DNA from: Odontesthes bonariensis
Taxonomy: Eukaryota; Chordata; Actinopteri; Atheriniformes; Atherinopsidae
Reading direction: 5' to 3'
Length of the DNA: 64,000 bases
Assembly: GCF_027942865.1 (NCBI RefSeq)
Contig: NC_134509.1
Span: forward strand, 26,284,697 to 26,348,696
Made by a program: the position numbers and the translations under genes. The notes under the pieces were generated by a model that was given only the letters and a program-made list of their open reading frames with translations, was not told where the DNA came from and did no database searches. Positions 24,016 through 38,543 of the stretch are shown here, piece after piece (within the stretch, counting starts at the first letter, position 1; every line of letters begins with the position of its first letter).

Positions 24016-24744
24016 TCCTTTCTTTCTATAGAAGTCTATGGGAGTGTCGCCACTCTCTTTTTACACCACTCTGCTTTCAGCAGTATCAAACCCAACACTA
24101 TATGCTGGATCACACACATAAAAAAAGAGTTTGTCCAAAACTAAATCTACGAAGCAGTGGCCGTTCTTCCCTTTGAACACTGATATCATAATACAAACTT
24201 TTATTAGTTTACAACAAAATGAGAGGCAATGTAAACAATACAAACTCCTTACATTCACAATAAAAAAGGCCATGAAAGGCCATGAAAAAAAGTATTAAAA
24301 AAACAATACTTCTGTATCAAGGTTATCACTTGAGTAAACTCTTATGGCTTTGATATTCACACTAAGTTTTTAATGACATCTTTGCTTTGGTGAGCTAATG
24401 TAATATAGTGCAACACATTTTGTTAAAATGAAAACGTTCATAACTGTTCATGTTCATGCTGCTTGTTTGTCAGAAAACAAATCATTATAATGTCAACATG
24501 TATTGTGAGATATAGAAAAAGGTTTTAAGGCAAACTTTTGTTTAAATTATCCACAAGTATCCTCGTGTTCCTTTTGTAAATAAAAGCTGCCTTTCTCGGG
24601 CAGGTGCTCAGCAACACTGTCGAGTTAATAAGTAATAAATGAATCCAACTTGCAAGACAAAGACACACTTTTTATGTACATTCAAGGAAATGACACAGTC
24701 CTTTTGTTCATTTCACAAACACACACACAAATGCACACTATGAC

Positions 24745-27700
24745 TTAGTCGGCAGTTTTGGGCTCGTTGTTGGACTTCTTCATGAGGGTGAGTAGGTGCG
24801 ATGACATGAAATACGGCCTCTCATTGGATCCATCGTTGCGCTCCAGGTCCTCCACTGTGACATGAAAAGAGATAGTTGAGGAACAATAAACTGTAATTCA
24901 ACTTACTTACACTGAGGGATTGTCTGTATAACCGTTTTTACCTTTCAGCTAAAGATGAAGAGTACTTTATCGAGTAAATCAAAGGTATAGAAGGAAAAAA
25001 GTGGCTGGGGCCATTGTGTTGCAAAGAAACTGTTTATTTAGTCTGACTTTTCTAATGTTGTTCTTCAAGTATGTTTTAGTTTTAAATGTGCACAAATCAT
25101 GACCGCACAAACTCAAGAATGTGTGATTAGGGTTCACAAGTATACACTTACTTTTTAGCGTCCACAAGCCAAAAAAAGTTACAAGTAATCAAGTACATTG
25201 ACTTTTGTGAAATTGCTGAGAGTGCCCTTTGAAGATAAAAGTCTTAGCCGTTTAGATCTGAAAACATCTTGAAAAACACATCTTTACTCGTGACAGAACT
25301 ACAATGATTAAATACAATCACCTTTAATCATGATTTACATCCAATAACTGTGGAATGTCATCAGAAACCCTTAGTGGAAAATTATCTTACATCTTATACG
25401 AAGTGACAGACACGAAAAGAGGTACAAAAGCATCCAAAGACTTAAGATGTTAGTTGCGAGCATTCAGAAGGCCATATCAATACCATGCAGCACTTAGACG
25501 GAGAGACAGATTTAGGAAAAGGACAGAGCAAGGCAGGTGGAGTCTGTAAACAAGTGGGGAGTCCGCTGATTACGAGAGGACATGATGTCTGCATCATGGC
25601 CACACAATCACAGCACTTATGCCAGTCCGAAATACCAAGGCAAGTAGGTGGCAATACCATATATGGGATCCCATCCTGGTGAGGATCTCAACAAAACTGA
25701 AGCCAACAAATACATAATAAACCCACAATACAGTATATACACAAGTTCCATCTGCAAAAGAAATGATCCAGTATTCATACTGTATATCAAATAAGTCTGA
25801 AACATTTTGGCGTCAGCTGGTATATTGTAAACAGTGAAAGAAATTCACTATCGATTGAGATGTTTGTTGTGGCTGTAAACACGGTTCTGTAGTGCATTCG
25901 GTAATGGGACTAAGACAACACATACTGACAGTAATCAGGCACAGGTTGAGCACTCACTATGTTCTACAGATCTTCACAATATAAAAAACCAACACTGTTC
26001 TACAAACCAGCACACGGGAGTATTTCTTTTTTTTTTTTTTCAAGCTACAGAGATGCACTGGGCTTTTGACCCGCTTCAGCCTTCACTGCCCGCAGCCCCC
26101 TGCAGGTGGACGTCACGCCACTCACAGAGCAAAGCTTTCTGAAATTCTAACGTGTATGACGAATATTTAACAGGCCCATATCACAAAGCTGTAGGTACAC
26201 ATCTACTTTCAACGCTTTAGGCTTTATGAGGTTTACCGAGCCTCAACTGCTTTGCAACAACTACTCCTGTGGTGCCGATGGAGGATCATCTTCCTTGGAC
26301 TCCTCTTTTTCTTTTTTCTTTTCACCAATCTCCTCTTTCTCAACCTCCACGGCAGCAGCTGACACCTCCTCTGCCTTTTCCTCGGCTTTCAACTCCTGCT
26401 TTTCTGCTGCTTCTTTAACCTCCGGTTCTTCTTTCTTCTCAGTCTCCTCTGCCTGACTGACTTTTTGTTCCTCCGTCTTCTCCTCCTTTTGTTCTTCAGC
26501 ATCCACCTTGGACTGGAGTGGCTGCGCCTCCTCATTGTCCTGCTTGAGAATCATCTGCTGTTTCAGCTCGACCTCTTCGTCCTGCTGCTGAAGAGGTGTT
26601 TCCTCCTCCACTTTCACCTTATCCGCTGGTTTCTCAGCATCCGCCTGGTCGACACCGTCGCACTCTTCCGCCACGCTCTGTGTTTTGGAGAGGATCTCGT
26701 GCAGCTCGGGAGACATGAAGTACGGCCTCTCTGAAGAGCCGTCATTTCTTTCCAAGTCCTCACCTTTTAAAGCGTGTTGGTATGCCGTGTTTTTGATTGG
26801 GTTAACGAGACAAACGGGAAAACGTAAAAGAGAAGGAATGTGGGAAAACAAAAGTGAAGTGAAACAACGGGAGAAATGAGACAAATAGGAGAAAAGTCAG
26901 AAACACGGCAGGAAGAAGAGAAAAACAAGCGGCTCTGCTTCAGAACAGTTTTATGAGTGAAGAGGAGATCTGGTGATCCACCAGAATGAGAATTACTCAC
27001 AGAAGCAGAGGAACAGTGTGTCCACACACATGCCGTACACGCTGAAGAAGCCATGGGCAATCAGGTAGGCTCCCACTACCACTGTCTAGGAGGACAAGTT
27101 ATAAAAGTCATCAAATGCCCAAAAAGTCAAAGCTCAAAACTCAGGATGAAATCATATCAAGTCAACTGTTCTCACCAGTATTGGCACCCAATAGTAGTTG
27201 AGGGATGGCACGGCTTCCTCTACAACTTTTATTTTCCCAGAGAAGAAGAAGAAAGAGAAAATCCCTGTACAGAGATAAAATGCAATTTAGTTTATCTAAA
27301 CTAGAAAGTCTCAAAGTTCTCTCCACAGAGTCTGGATCTGTAAATAAAAGCTTCCCTTACCCACAATGCCAACAATAAGGAGCTTCCCAAGAAACAGCAG
27401 GAAGTCGGTCACTTTATCCAAAACAGCCACCCTGTGATGAATAAAGCACAGAGTTTGTCACTTTAAGCTAAGAGTAGCTTAAATAATGAATATCAATGCA
27501 TCAGTGCATGTATTTGCTAAGTCATCTAACACTGGCCTCAGTCAACCAAGGGATGAACCAGTGTGCATCCACACATAACAGACAATGTGGCAAAGAACCA
27601 CATTTTCCTGGCAGTATATGAAGAAACGACGGGTGACTCAAGATTTTTGCACAGTATTGTATCATAGTCGAATGATGACATCCCACCTAACGATGTTCCT

Positions 27701-30700
27701 CATGAGAAGGAAGAAGGCATCTCGAGCCGAGGTACAGAAATTCTTTCCATAGATTGCAATCTGAAGATAAAAGGAAATAAAAAGGAAAAATGGCGATCAA
27801 ACCACTTGGACAAAGCCTCTCTCAATCAGCTGTATCCAGTTACAAAAGAGCTCACCATAATGTAAGCATTTCTGTTCAGGAACTTGATACATTTCTCCAA
27901 ACACCAGAAACAACACTTCATGCATTTCAGCAGAAACTTAGCGAACTTGTTCTGAGCACCTGAGGGACACGAGAGAGAAAACAAGAACTTTATAATGACA
28001 GGATGTGCTAATGTTCAGCTCATACAGGGGTTACATGCACCTCTGAATATGTGTAACACAAAACTGTATCAAAGCGGATTAAAAGATGGGTGAAACAAGG
28101 CAGAAATATGATAAAAATGCAATCTACTCAAAGAATGTGGATTGTAAACAAATAAATGTATTTCTAAATGTTGAAATCAAGAATAAAAGCAACTTTATGA
28201 AAAGTATCTGATCAAGGGAGGACTATCCACATGCATCCATTCAAAACCACAGCAAAATATATGATAATAGTTGAAATAGCTTCAAACACCTAACCTTTTA
28301 ACTTGTGATCCAGATACTCCAGAATGACCCTGATGACCTGGACCAAAGACAGGATCAGAGAGCCAAAAGCCAGGGAGCCTGTGTGGTATCTATACAGAAG
28401 CAGGAACAGAGGCCAACTGTGAGCATTAGACACATTTGCCCATTCACATGGCCAGGGGAACCCACCTGCTGACCTTAACATATGCCTATTTGGAGAGAAT
28501 AACATCTTTTCCTCAAATTCCTGCCAGCTTTGAACGGCTGAGGTGCCCAAGCAGCACTAAACTAATCTTATTTATAATTTAAAATACAGAATATTAAAAC
28601 ATGTGTAAAACAAGTTCAGATTGAACAAATTCAAATTTAAAGAAGTATTAAGAAAAAAAAAAATCAGCTTTATATTCTAACCTGAGGGCCCGTCCCAGAG
28701 AGGAGAAGATGGGGTACGCGGGGATATCACCGGGCTTCTTGAAGGCCCAGTAATACGATGCAAATGCCCCAGACAGAGTGACCTGACCAAGGGCCGTCAC
28801 AAAATTGGCGCACCAGAAGAAGAGGAATACGTTGTAAAACTGAAACACGATGAGGTATTTGTGGTAGACTGTCTCACCACCGTAGAAAGCAAACAGGCAC
28901 TCTGCATCTGGACACACTGCTGAAACATTGGAGGTGTTGAATGTCTGTCGAGGAGAAGAAAAGAGGCAGAGTACTCCCGAGGTTGCTCGTGTAAGAAGCA
29001 ACATAATCACAAAATTGGCTCCTTTATGAGCTGCTTCTTTCTAAATGTAAAATGTTTTCTGTCAGTCCCTTCTGTCATTTACAAAGGAAACTATAATTTG
29101 AGGAAGTTGACATTTGGAGGGGTACCTTCGGATTGCAGGTGTCTCGTGAGTACGGACAGTCGGAGTTGTTGAACACTTTGTACACCTGATCATTAGACGT
29201 AGACAAGAAACTGATAGGAGTTGTCAAGGTGACAAGGTGAGTATATCTTTGAAAAAGTCACAATAAAGAGTCCTGCTTGCATCAGTTACAGTTATAAAAC
29301 GATGTAATAAATATACAGTGTCACTTTCACATCACGACAGGCTAATGAAAGGATACACAGCTGTGATGGCCCAGTAAGCGATCACCACAGCAAGAAGGAC
29401 AAAGGTCAACAGAGGATAGAACAGCGATGACATCACGTGCCCAACAGCTCTGAGAAAGGAAACATCATTTTACCAAGTTTCCTTACAAAAAACATGCAGA
29501 AGAGGAAGGAAGGTCGATGTTTCTTTTTTTTAGTAAAAAAAAAACTAACTTTAAGGATGCAAATACAAGTTATAAATGCAACATTTTATAACCCGTCTGA
29601 ATAAAACCTTGAACTGTACACATATCCAGCAGAGACAGAGCAACAATAGCAGGTTTTTTAGCATGACTTTAAGTCATAGAGCCTCATTTAAATATATCCT
29701 TCGTCTACAGATTTGCACATCCTGAGCACACTGTTGTAAACTGTTTGGTTTTTCAGTTGCATAAGGTGTCAATTTCTTTCACCGTTTACAGGTTTTATTT
29801 AGACTTTAATTTATCTTTTTATATGAAGCCACTCCTGAACGCATAATCAACTCTTAAGCTGCTACATACTTCACTATTGATAAGAACTATGCAACTGAAC
29901 CAAAAGAATAACTCTGAGCCATTTCACGAGCTGAAAAAATACAATACTACTTTAGGAGAACTGCAGAAAACTTGTGTTTTCTCTCTCATTCTGTTGTTAG
30001 TATGAACATATTACAGAACCAGCTTTACAAACACGTAGACAGATCTGGTCACGCTTTAGAGAGCTCCTGCACAATGCCTCCAGAATAAGCGATCGGTTCA
30101 GACTGACCTGCTGGCCTCTTTGATGAGAGCGATAGCGATCAGGATCCTCTTCCTAAGGAAGATGAGGAGCAGGATGATGATGACCTCCACAATGGCCAGG
30201 ATGATCACTGCAAAAGAGTGAATTCAGCAGATTTACGCTGTTTATAAACACTTGGTTCAGAAAAATATCAGACAGTGGAGGTGTTTTGGCCCTTACTGAA
30301 GGCCAGCCAGGTCTGTTTGATCTGGAGATAGACGGAGAAGTCCGTCTGCAGGCCGAGGTCACGGATGGTGACGTCAGCACCAGGCTCGCCTTTCAGATCG
30401 GAAAACTCCATGTAGCAGTGGAAAATACCTAAAAACAGTTGAATTAGTTCAATTAATTTGAAAAATATTAACAACTTCATTATGGTTAGAGGATAGGGAC
30501 TTACCATATCCAATGACGAGAATAACCAAAACAATCATAACCCAGACCATGACGCCGGCCAAGAATCGCAGCAGAACGATGAAAATCAAGCTGACAACCA
30601 TGGCGATCACCAGGCCACTGGAGGGGGTGGACAAAAGCAACATCTTACAACCTCCCTGTGTTCAGCTGAGTTAATGTTGTGCATAAATATCTGTTTCAGA

Positions 30701-33700
30701 TTCACCAATTAGCTGAAGTTCACACACTGATACTGCTCAGTGAAATCAGACGATTAAATAAATGAATATAGAAAAAGAGGGTAATCATTTGAAAGCGTTT
30801 TTTTCTGTTACTGTAACAGTAAAGTAGACTTACACTAATATCCATTGCCAAGATTGAGTGTAGTCCTCAAAGATTCTCATAGCCACCTGGCGAGCTTCAA
30901 GAACCAAGTTTGACTTCCTGAAACAAAAGGAAACAGGAATACAAACAAACATTAGGTTCCATAATTTACATTTATTTTTATATTTGTAGATAAACATACA
31001 GTATGAATCCCAGGAATTTAGTACAAGGTTTATCCAACAAATCAAATAAACAAATCACAGTTTTTTTCTCGCATTTTGAGTGAACAAAATATGTTGTCAC
31101 ACAATGAAAAAAGACTCACTTTGACGCCTCTAGCACCTGAGAGGCATTGACCATGGTGCCTTCTCCATCATCAAAAGTGGTCACGTTGCCCACGACCACC
31201 ACTCCACCTTTCATCGTTCCCAGGTCCGGGAGGCAGCGGCGCGTGACTGCAGAGGGAGTACTTTTATCAGTTTCAGCTTCAGGCAGGAAACACATCCACA
31301 TACAGCAGCATGAAGGTGAAAAGTAATTGAGTTCAACACGCTTCTAACTTACAGGGTTGACTGGGCATCAGCATGGCGGGACAAAGCCCATCCTTCAGGA
31401 TCTCAGGAGCACTCTGAATCATATAAAACAGCTTTAAGTCAAAGTGTCTATCATATTGCACATTTAACTGTGTCACTTGAAGCTTGTTCAGAATGTGAAT
31501 ATTCTCATTATCTGAATGTTTACCATTGTGGCAAAGTTAACTTCCTCCTTGCAGTATCTTTTGTAGTAGTCCTGGTCATCTTTGTTGCCTAACTTGGCTT
31601 TCAACAACGTAAGATACCTGTGAGGACACTTTTGCACACATATCTGCACACAAATAGCAACAGACGGTCATGACAGTTAGCTTGGTTGTTGGAATGAGCC
31701 GCAGTAATCATAGAACAATGCAGATACTTTTCCTGACCTGCGTGGTGGGACACTGGAGCTCCAGCAGCACCAGAGGACTTGCGCATTTCAGGATGTTGAA
31801 GTAGAATAGGAGAGGCTTCTTTCTGTGGTGTGAAAGTCAATCAGAGCTGTTGTCACGTGCATCATAGATAAAAATCATTATCTAGAATTGACATGAAATC
31901 ATCATGTGAAACATTTCTGGCTTCAGGTAACTCACTCCAGATGTGTTCCAACCTGCCCACAGAACTGCCCCCTACTGTCTGTGGGATAAATCACTTTTCT
32001 GGGGTCACCCTGAGACCAGGCTGCAGAGACAGAAAATAAAGGGATTGTCCTGTGAATTCATTTAAAATGCTTCTGGAAGAATTCAAGTTTCAGATATGGA
32101 AATCATTGCTGAGCGAGAAATGCTCAATATTCAAATCAAAATGAAATCCTTGAACAGAGACTAAGTTAAAATGTCCATACACGCGTAAAGGTAGGACAAA
32201 GAGATTTAGAGTCTGAGAAAACAGGTAGACAATGTGTTGTGTCAGCAATGAATACAGTTAGTTGATCAACCGTGTGTCTTTACACCTTAGTTATAAACAT
32301 CTCTCACATATTTACAATGTCCCTTATGAAAGCACACTATTCTGAACATGAGCCAAAATATTATGAAAGCTCACAGATGAAGCTCAAAACAATGATTATA
32401 TTGTGGAGTGGCAAATGCATCCAGGGCTGTACTTATCCATTTTCTCCCATGGGCATCTGGACAATGTGCAGAGAATTACTTCCAAACTTTCTCCGCAGGT
32501 GCTATTCACAAGTGTTCCCAGTATGAGATTGTCCATGGCAAATACATTCTCACAGCTGGAAAATCCTCAGTACACTGAGGAAATCTGTGGAGTAGTTGTT
32601 CTCAGCATGTTTGAAAAGGGATGAGGCTCCCTACCTTCCCATAACGATGACTGTTTTCTGTGTTAACTCCTTCATTTCCTTCACATTTTTGAGAGGCTAT
32701 CCTGTATCTTAATATATCCATCCATCCATCCATCCATCCATCATCTTCCGCTGGTCCGGGGATCGGGTCGCGGGGGCAGCAGCTTGAGCAAAGAGACCCA
32801 GACGTCCCTGTCCCCGGCCACTTCCTCCAGCTCTTCTGGGGGGACCCCGAGGCGTTCCCAGGCCAGCCGAGAGACATAGTCTCTCCAACGTGTCCTGGGT
32901 CTTCCCCGGGGCCTCCTCCCAGTGGGACGGGCCCGGAACACCTCACCGGGGAGGCGTCCAGGAGGCATTCTCACCAGATGCCCGAGCCACCTCATCTGAC
33001 TCCTCTCGATGCAGAGGAGCAGCGGTTCTACTCCGAGCCCCTCCCGGATGACCGAGCTTCTCACCCTATCTCTAAGGGAGAGCCCAGACACCCTGCGGAG
33101 GAAACTCATTTCGGCCGCTTGTATTCGCGATCTCGTTCTTTCGGTCACTACCCACAGCTCGTGACCATAGGTGAGGGTAGGAACATAGATTGACCGGTAA
33201 ATCGAGAGCTTCGCCTTCTGGCTCAGCTCCTTCTTCACCACGACGGGCCGGTGCAGAGCCCGCATCACTGCAGACGCCGCACCGATCCGCCTGTCAATCT
33301 CCTGCTCCATTCGTCCCTCACTCGTGAACAAGACCCCGAGATACTTGAACTCCTCCACTTGGGGAAGGATCTCATTCCCGACCCGGAGAGGGCATTCCAC
33401 CCTTTTCCGGCCGTATCTTAATATAAATGTGTGGAATGAGCCATCTCTACCACTCAAGTTAGGTATGTAATCATTTTCTAAAATGTACTTTTGCTATCAA
33501 GTGACATTTCAACCGTATGTTAAAATATGATTCTTACCAAGAAAGTCTAAAAATGTTGAATTTTCTTTTTTGCTTTTTTTTCCCAGTGCTAACATTCTTC
33601 TTCTTCTTCTTCTTCTTTCAGCCTCTCCCGTTATCAGGGGTCGCCACAGTGACTAGAACTCGCTTCATTGACTTGGCACATGTTTTACGCCAGATGCCCT

Positions 33701-36700
33701 TCCTGACGCAACCCTCACCATTGGGACCCGCACTAGAAATACACTGGCTCGTGCTCCCCAGTGGCTGGGCACACACACTCACACCTAGGGACAATTTCAT
33801 GTCACCAATTAACCTAACATGCATGTTTCTGGGGGGTGGGAGGAAGCCGGAGTCACCGAAGAGAACCCACGCATACACAGGGAGAACATGCTAACTCCAC
33901 ACAGAAAGGCCCCAGCCGGGAATCGAACCTGAAGTGTAGGAAAGCTGAACCTAGGAAATCACCCTGCTCAGGACTTTTGGTTATTTTGTCAGATTTTGAA
34001 TATATAAGATAATAAACAAGTCTATATTATAATGATCAAAGTTCAATCTTACCAAGGATACCCACACCAAAGTATCCAAACAAGGCTACAGTGAAGAGAA
34101 TACAGCAGAGGATATCTGTGCAGCTCCTGAAGATGGGAGAGGAGAAATATATTGTTTTTGATGTCTTCAGAGAGAAAAAAAAACAAGATCAGCAATTAAA
34201 ACAGAGAGTTTTACCTGTTGTGGATTGGTCCTCTGAAGTTTGGGTCAAACTTCCTGGACTCCCCTGAGAATAAAAGAGACAAACGGCCGGTTAATGTTTC
34301 CGACTATAAACAGAATTTCTGACTTTTACCTTTAATCTGACGAGACTACAACACATGCTGTACAGCGACTGAAACAAAACTTTTAGGGACCCTTTTAGTT
34401 GACCTCTTAGCCACTTCTGATGTTTTAAATATTGAATCATGACCTCCATGAACCTAACTAAAAAGTCACAGGTGGCAGTTACATACTTATTCGAGTGTTT
34501 GGTTATTGTTAAAGATGTCATCTACATGCCACAATATGGCTAAATCATTTTATAACAAATACTGTTTGCAATGTGGGAGATTATTGCTTTTTTCTTTTTG
34601 AGATGAACCCAAATTGTCCAATTTTTGTTTTTTTTTTTGGATTGGAAACACTGTAATACAATCTAATCTGAAATAATAACTATTGTCCCGCCCTAGTTCA
34701 CAGTCAGTGGAAAGATTAAGATGCTTTGAGTATGCTGTGATGATACGGTGATGATCATGGTGATGCGGCATCATGTGAAAGAGGCCATAGTTAATTCTAA
34801 AACAACATAAAATGCATATGTACGTGTTGATACCGGCTTGTAATGAACCCAGTATTAAAGATACCAAGTATTTACTTCTAAAAAATACATCACATACATA
34901 CATACATACATCTAAATAACATCTCTTGATGTCTCATAAGAAATGGTCTGATGGTTAAAACACATCACTAAAAGATTCCTTTGACTGGAACCTTATTTAT
35001 TCATTTTTTTCTTTCCGCATCATATAACAAATAAAGAAACAATACGTGGAGTAAATATGGTCATAACTGTTTTACTGTATTTAAACTCTATTTCATTGCC
35101 AAATATGATCTGAATTGCTTCTGAGATTTGAATTAAAAATGAATATATGCTCATTGTTCATTGTTTAGTGAAATTTTTTTTTTTAAGTTGTCATGGTAAA
35201 AAAGAGAATACACCTTATTTAAACTCTAAAGTAGTATGCATAAGGATATAATAATGGTAAATAAAAATCATTTGGTCCTGAGCAGGTTAGTTAAATACAA
35301 CCTTAGATGAACAATAACATTTGACATATTTTCTTGTTAAATAAATAATGATACAAGGCGATATGAAATGCGTTGCTCATGTGAAGAGGAATTTACCAAA
35401 TTTAAGACCTGGCAAGGACCACGTTATTGATATTCTTTATTATTTCATGATTCACAAAAGAATAAATAATGCCAGACCATGTCTCAGCAAAGTTTTCTCC
35501 AGAACAAAAGGATTCTTTCGCCTGACTGTCATGCCCAGCAACCCACAAAATGGCTCCCTGGTGATGGTGGGAGCTCCCTGTGGACATCACCAGCCGCCAT
35601 GGCAACACCTCAGACATGACAGAGGAGAAATATCAACCAAGCCCACGGTGAGATCAACGTGAGCTCATTCTCAAAGAACAGAGAGCGCAATGGCAGTGAA
35701 AGACACCTTTAAATATGTTTTACATGAAAATCCGCTTGATGGCAGAGTTTGACTTGTGCAGACCTCAAGCTCAACCAACATTATTTTGCAAGATAACCAG
35801 AGCTCACTCAGAGCTCTTACACATCCTGTCCCGTTACTGTGTCTGCCACACCCTTCACAACAACTGAGCGGTTGTAAATTGCTTTTAAAACACTTTGCTA
35901 CAAATACAAAGGGAGCAGTAGAGCCAAGCGGCTGTAACGGGATAGTGCTGCTGTACAATAAGCCTGCTACCCCGAACTCTGGTAATATGTTCTAACACAC
36001 ACAAATACACAAGATGCTCAAACAGTCCCTACTCACACAACTGAAATGCGTAAATTTGCTAGAAATAGATCCGACTCTAAGCACTTAAAGGCACTTGAAG
36101 CAATACAATAATCATCATTTGTTAAAACCAAGAGCAGCTATTCAAGTTAGCACTCTCTGATAACCTTAAATCGTGTCAAGAAGCTACTAAGTAACAGCTG
36201 ACAATAAATCCAAACTGTAACAATACCTTCTCTTCCATATGTTGTCATTCTGTTGTTGTTTCTGATTGTCCTGCAGGCAGTTTATCTATTCCCCTCAGTC
36301 TGCTGTGTATTTCAAATGTTTCTTTATGTCTCCTTCCTGTTTGCTGTCTGTGTCCTCCAACTTGTCCACTTCCTTCTTTTTCTGCACTCAAACGTCTGCC
36401 TTCCCCCACTTTTCACACTCTCTGTTTGGTACCCTCTTGGCCCAAAAACGTCAACGCAGTTTCTACCAAAGTAGTATTACAAGAGGGATTATTTAGAAGG
36501 GGGCCTGAAAATAAACTTCAGAAATACTTTGGATGGTTCAGAGTTTGCTGTTGCAAAACATAAATTTTCACACACACACACACACCACAGGCAGTGTTTG
36601 CACCAGTGCTGTGTTGTGTTGTGAAACTGAGACAGTCTTAAGCCTCTGAATTATAAAACTTAGCCTATTTCTATTCATCTATTGTACATATGAACATGCA

Positions 36701-38512
36701 AATATCTCAAGATTTTAAATCTCTTTTCCAAGAGCAAGCCGTCTAAGATAGTAGCCGTACATGTTAAACAGCAGCTCATATAGATATGATTGAACAAAAA
36801 AGCTAGAATACAAAAATACTCACAGGATAAACTCACACCACCTCTCTCACGTCACATTCTTAATGATGCCCTCCAATTCGTCATTAGGGTTTATAATTTG
36901 AGTTATTTTTACAGATTATTCTGTGTCCAAGGTGCGCAGTTTAAAAAATAATGCAATTTTCATTACATTTCAGTACATTAAAAAGCAACGACTTTAGTTG
37001 TTATCGCTGATAACAACTAAAGCTGGTAATCCAATGCTGTTGTCTGTGGTCAGCCAATGATGTCCAACCCATCAAGTCATAAAGAATGCAGTGATGAGTG
37101 AGAGACATTTAAGTGAGAGACAGTTATTGTTACTATAATCAGTGATTTCCATAAGTTTAAAAAAAGAATAACAGGCTAAATTAAACCAATCGTCACTTTC
37201 AGCTTGAAAATGAGTTCGTCCTTTATCCATAAGCCCAGACACCTATATAAGGGAATCTTGCAAACCTGAGCAACTGAGATGATTTTGAACCAAACAAATC
37301 CACATTTACATCAGTTTCAGTGGTGGCAGAGCTATGTTAGAGACCATGAGATGCTATGTTAAAGCATCTCATGGTCTCAGCGAAATTATATGTGAATAAA
37401 GCTATGTCTATTTTATAGCCATCAACAGAAATTAAACAATCAGTTTTAAATTTCCTATGCCAAGTTTCATGAAGCTGGCCCGATGAAGCCATTGTGCCAG
37501 CATTTGTTGTATTTTCCCCCAGATCTTTATTCTTTAGGAATGAGACTTCTAAAATAACCTGATAAACTGTGTGCAGCTTTTCCTACAGCACCGCATGCAG
37601 CTGCATGCTGCACCACTATCTCCAAAGATATACATAACCCAAACTTCCTCTTCTGGGGTAAGAAAAAAAAACAACAACGTTCTCTCAACGTTTTCCAATT
37701 ATTTTGTCACTTCAAATGGCATCTCTCAGATTGTTACAGCAATTCGACTGCATGGCCTCTCTTTCACACAAACAATGGACAAAGAAAATTGTTAAGACAA
37801 TGATTTGGTTATGATGCATTGTGCCATACATGCAGAAGAGTGAGCCGCACTGGACACATGAGAAAAGACCATCCTACGTGTTCTCTGGACCACAAGACCA
37901 CCTCTGCTGACATGTGACTGAGAAACAGGATGTCAGAGAATGAAATACAATACTATCTATTGATCTAATCTGTCACATAGACTGAGACTGAAAACAAGAA
38001 ATAGCCAGACATTTGGAGACATGCGCTGATTCGCTTCCATGTTGGGAACACGATAAAATGAATGCCACTCTCAAAATAGTCTCAGACAAAGCTGTGGTTA
38101 GCTTAAGTTAGCTTATCATGCCTGGAATCAGAGGTGAATTAGCTAGCCTTTTAGTTAGCACGCTCAGTTGGTTCTTCTCCCGAGTCGGGAAGTTGCTCTC
38201 ATATGTCTTCATGTGTTTTTACTACCAGCAAATATTTGTTTAAACCAATGCAAAGTTACTTCTTAAGACTTAAGCTACTTTTGCCAATCAAACATTTCCA
38301 AGCATCATCCTAATGTTTGCTCTCTTCAACTATGTTTCTAGAGATAATAACTCGTAAAAATTCAGATTTTTCAACCCAACAATATGAATTTTATCCGTTG
38401 AAAACATGGTTTCGCTAGCCTGTTACGCACTTGCCTTCTAACGTAAGCTTAATGTTGATTTTGTTGCTAGTTTTATCTTCTTTTCAGACCTTCTTTTCAG
38501 ATCTTTTCAGCT

Positions 38513-38543
<31 letters not shown>

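Noticed and set aside
26226-26734. Plus-strand Ser/Phe/Leu-rich frames
   Set aside because: Complement of the Glu/Lys-rich slc44a2 alternative tail; composition is fully explained by that coding strand.
31953-32020. Shorter version of slc44a2 exon 4 ending at CAG|GTTGGA
   Set aside because: Leaves the wrong phase for exon 5; the donor GA|GTGAGT at 31936 restores phase and the expected QVGTHLEKKP segment.
33517-33894. 125-codon plus-strand frame and 86-codon minus-strand frame
   Set aside because: Both lie in a SINE-like dispersed repeat and a CTT microsatellite.
33900-33945. Possible tRNA gene from the GGTTCGATTCC box
   Set aside because: No matching acceptor or anticodon arms; the context is a dispersed SINE-like repeat.
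37340-37378. Hairpin as a microRNA precursor
   Set aside because: A 16-bp stem with 7-base loop and no extended pairing is too short.
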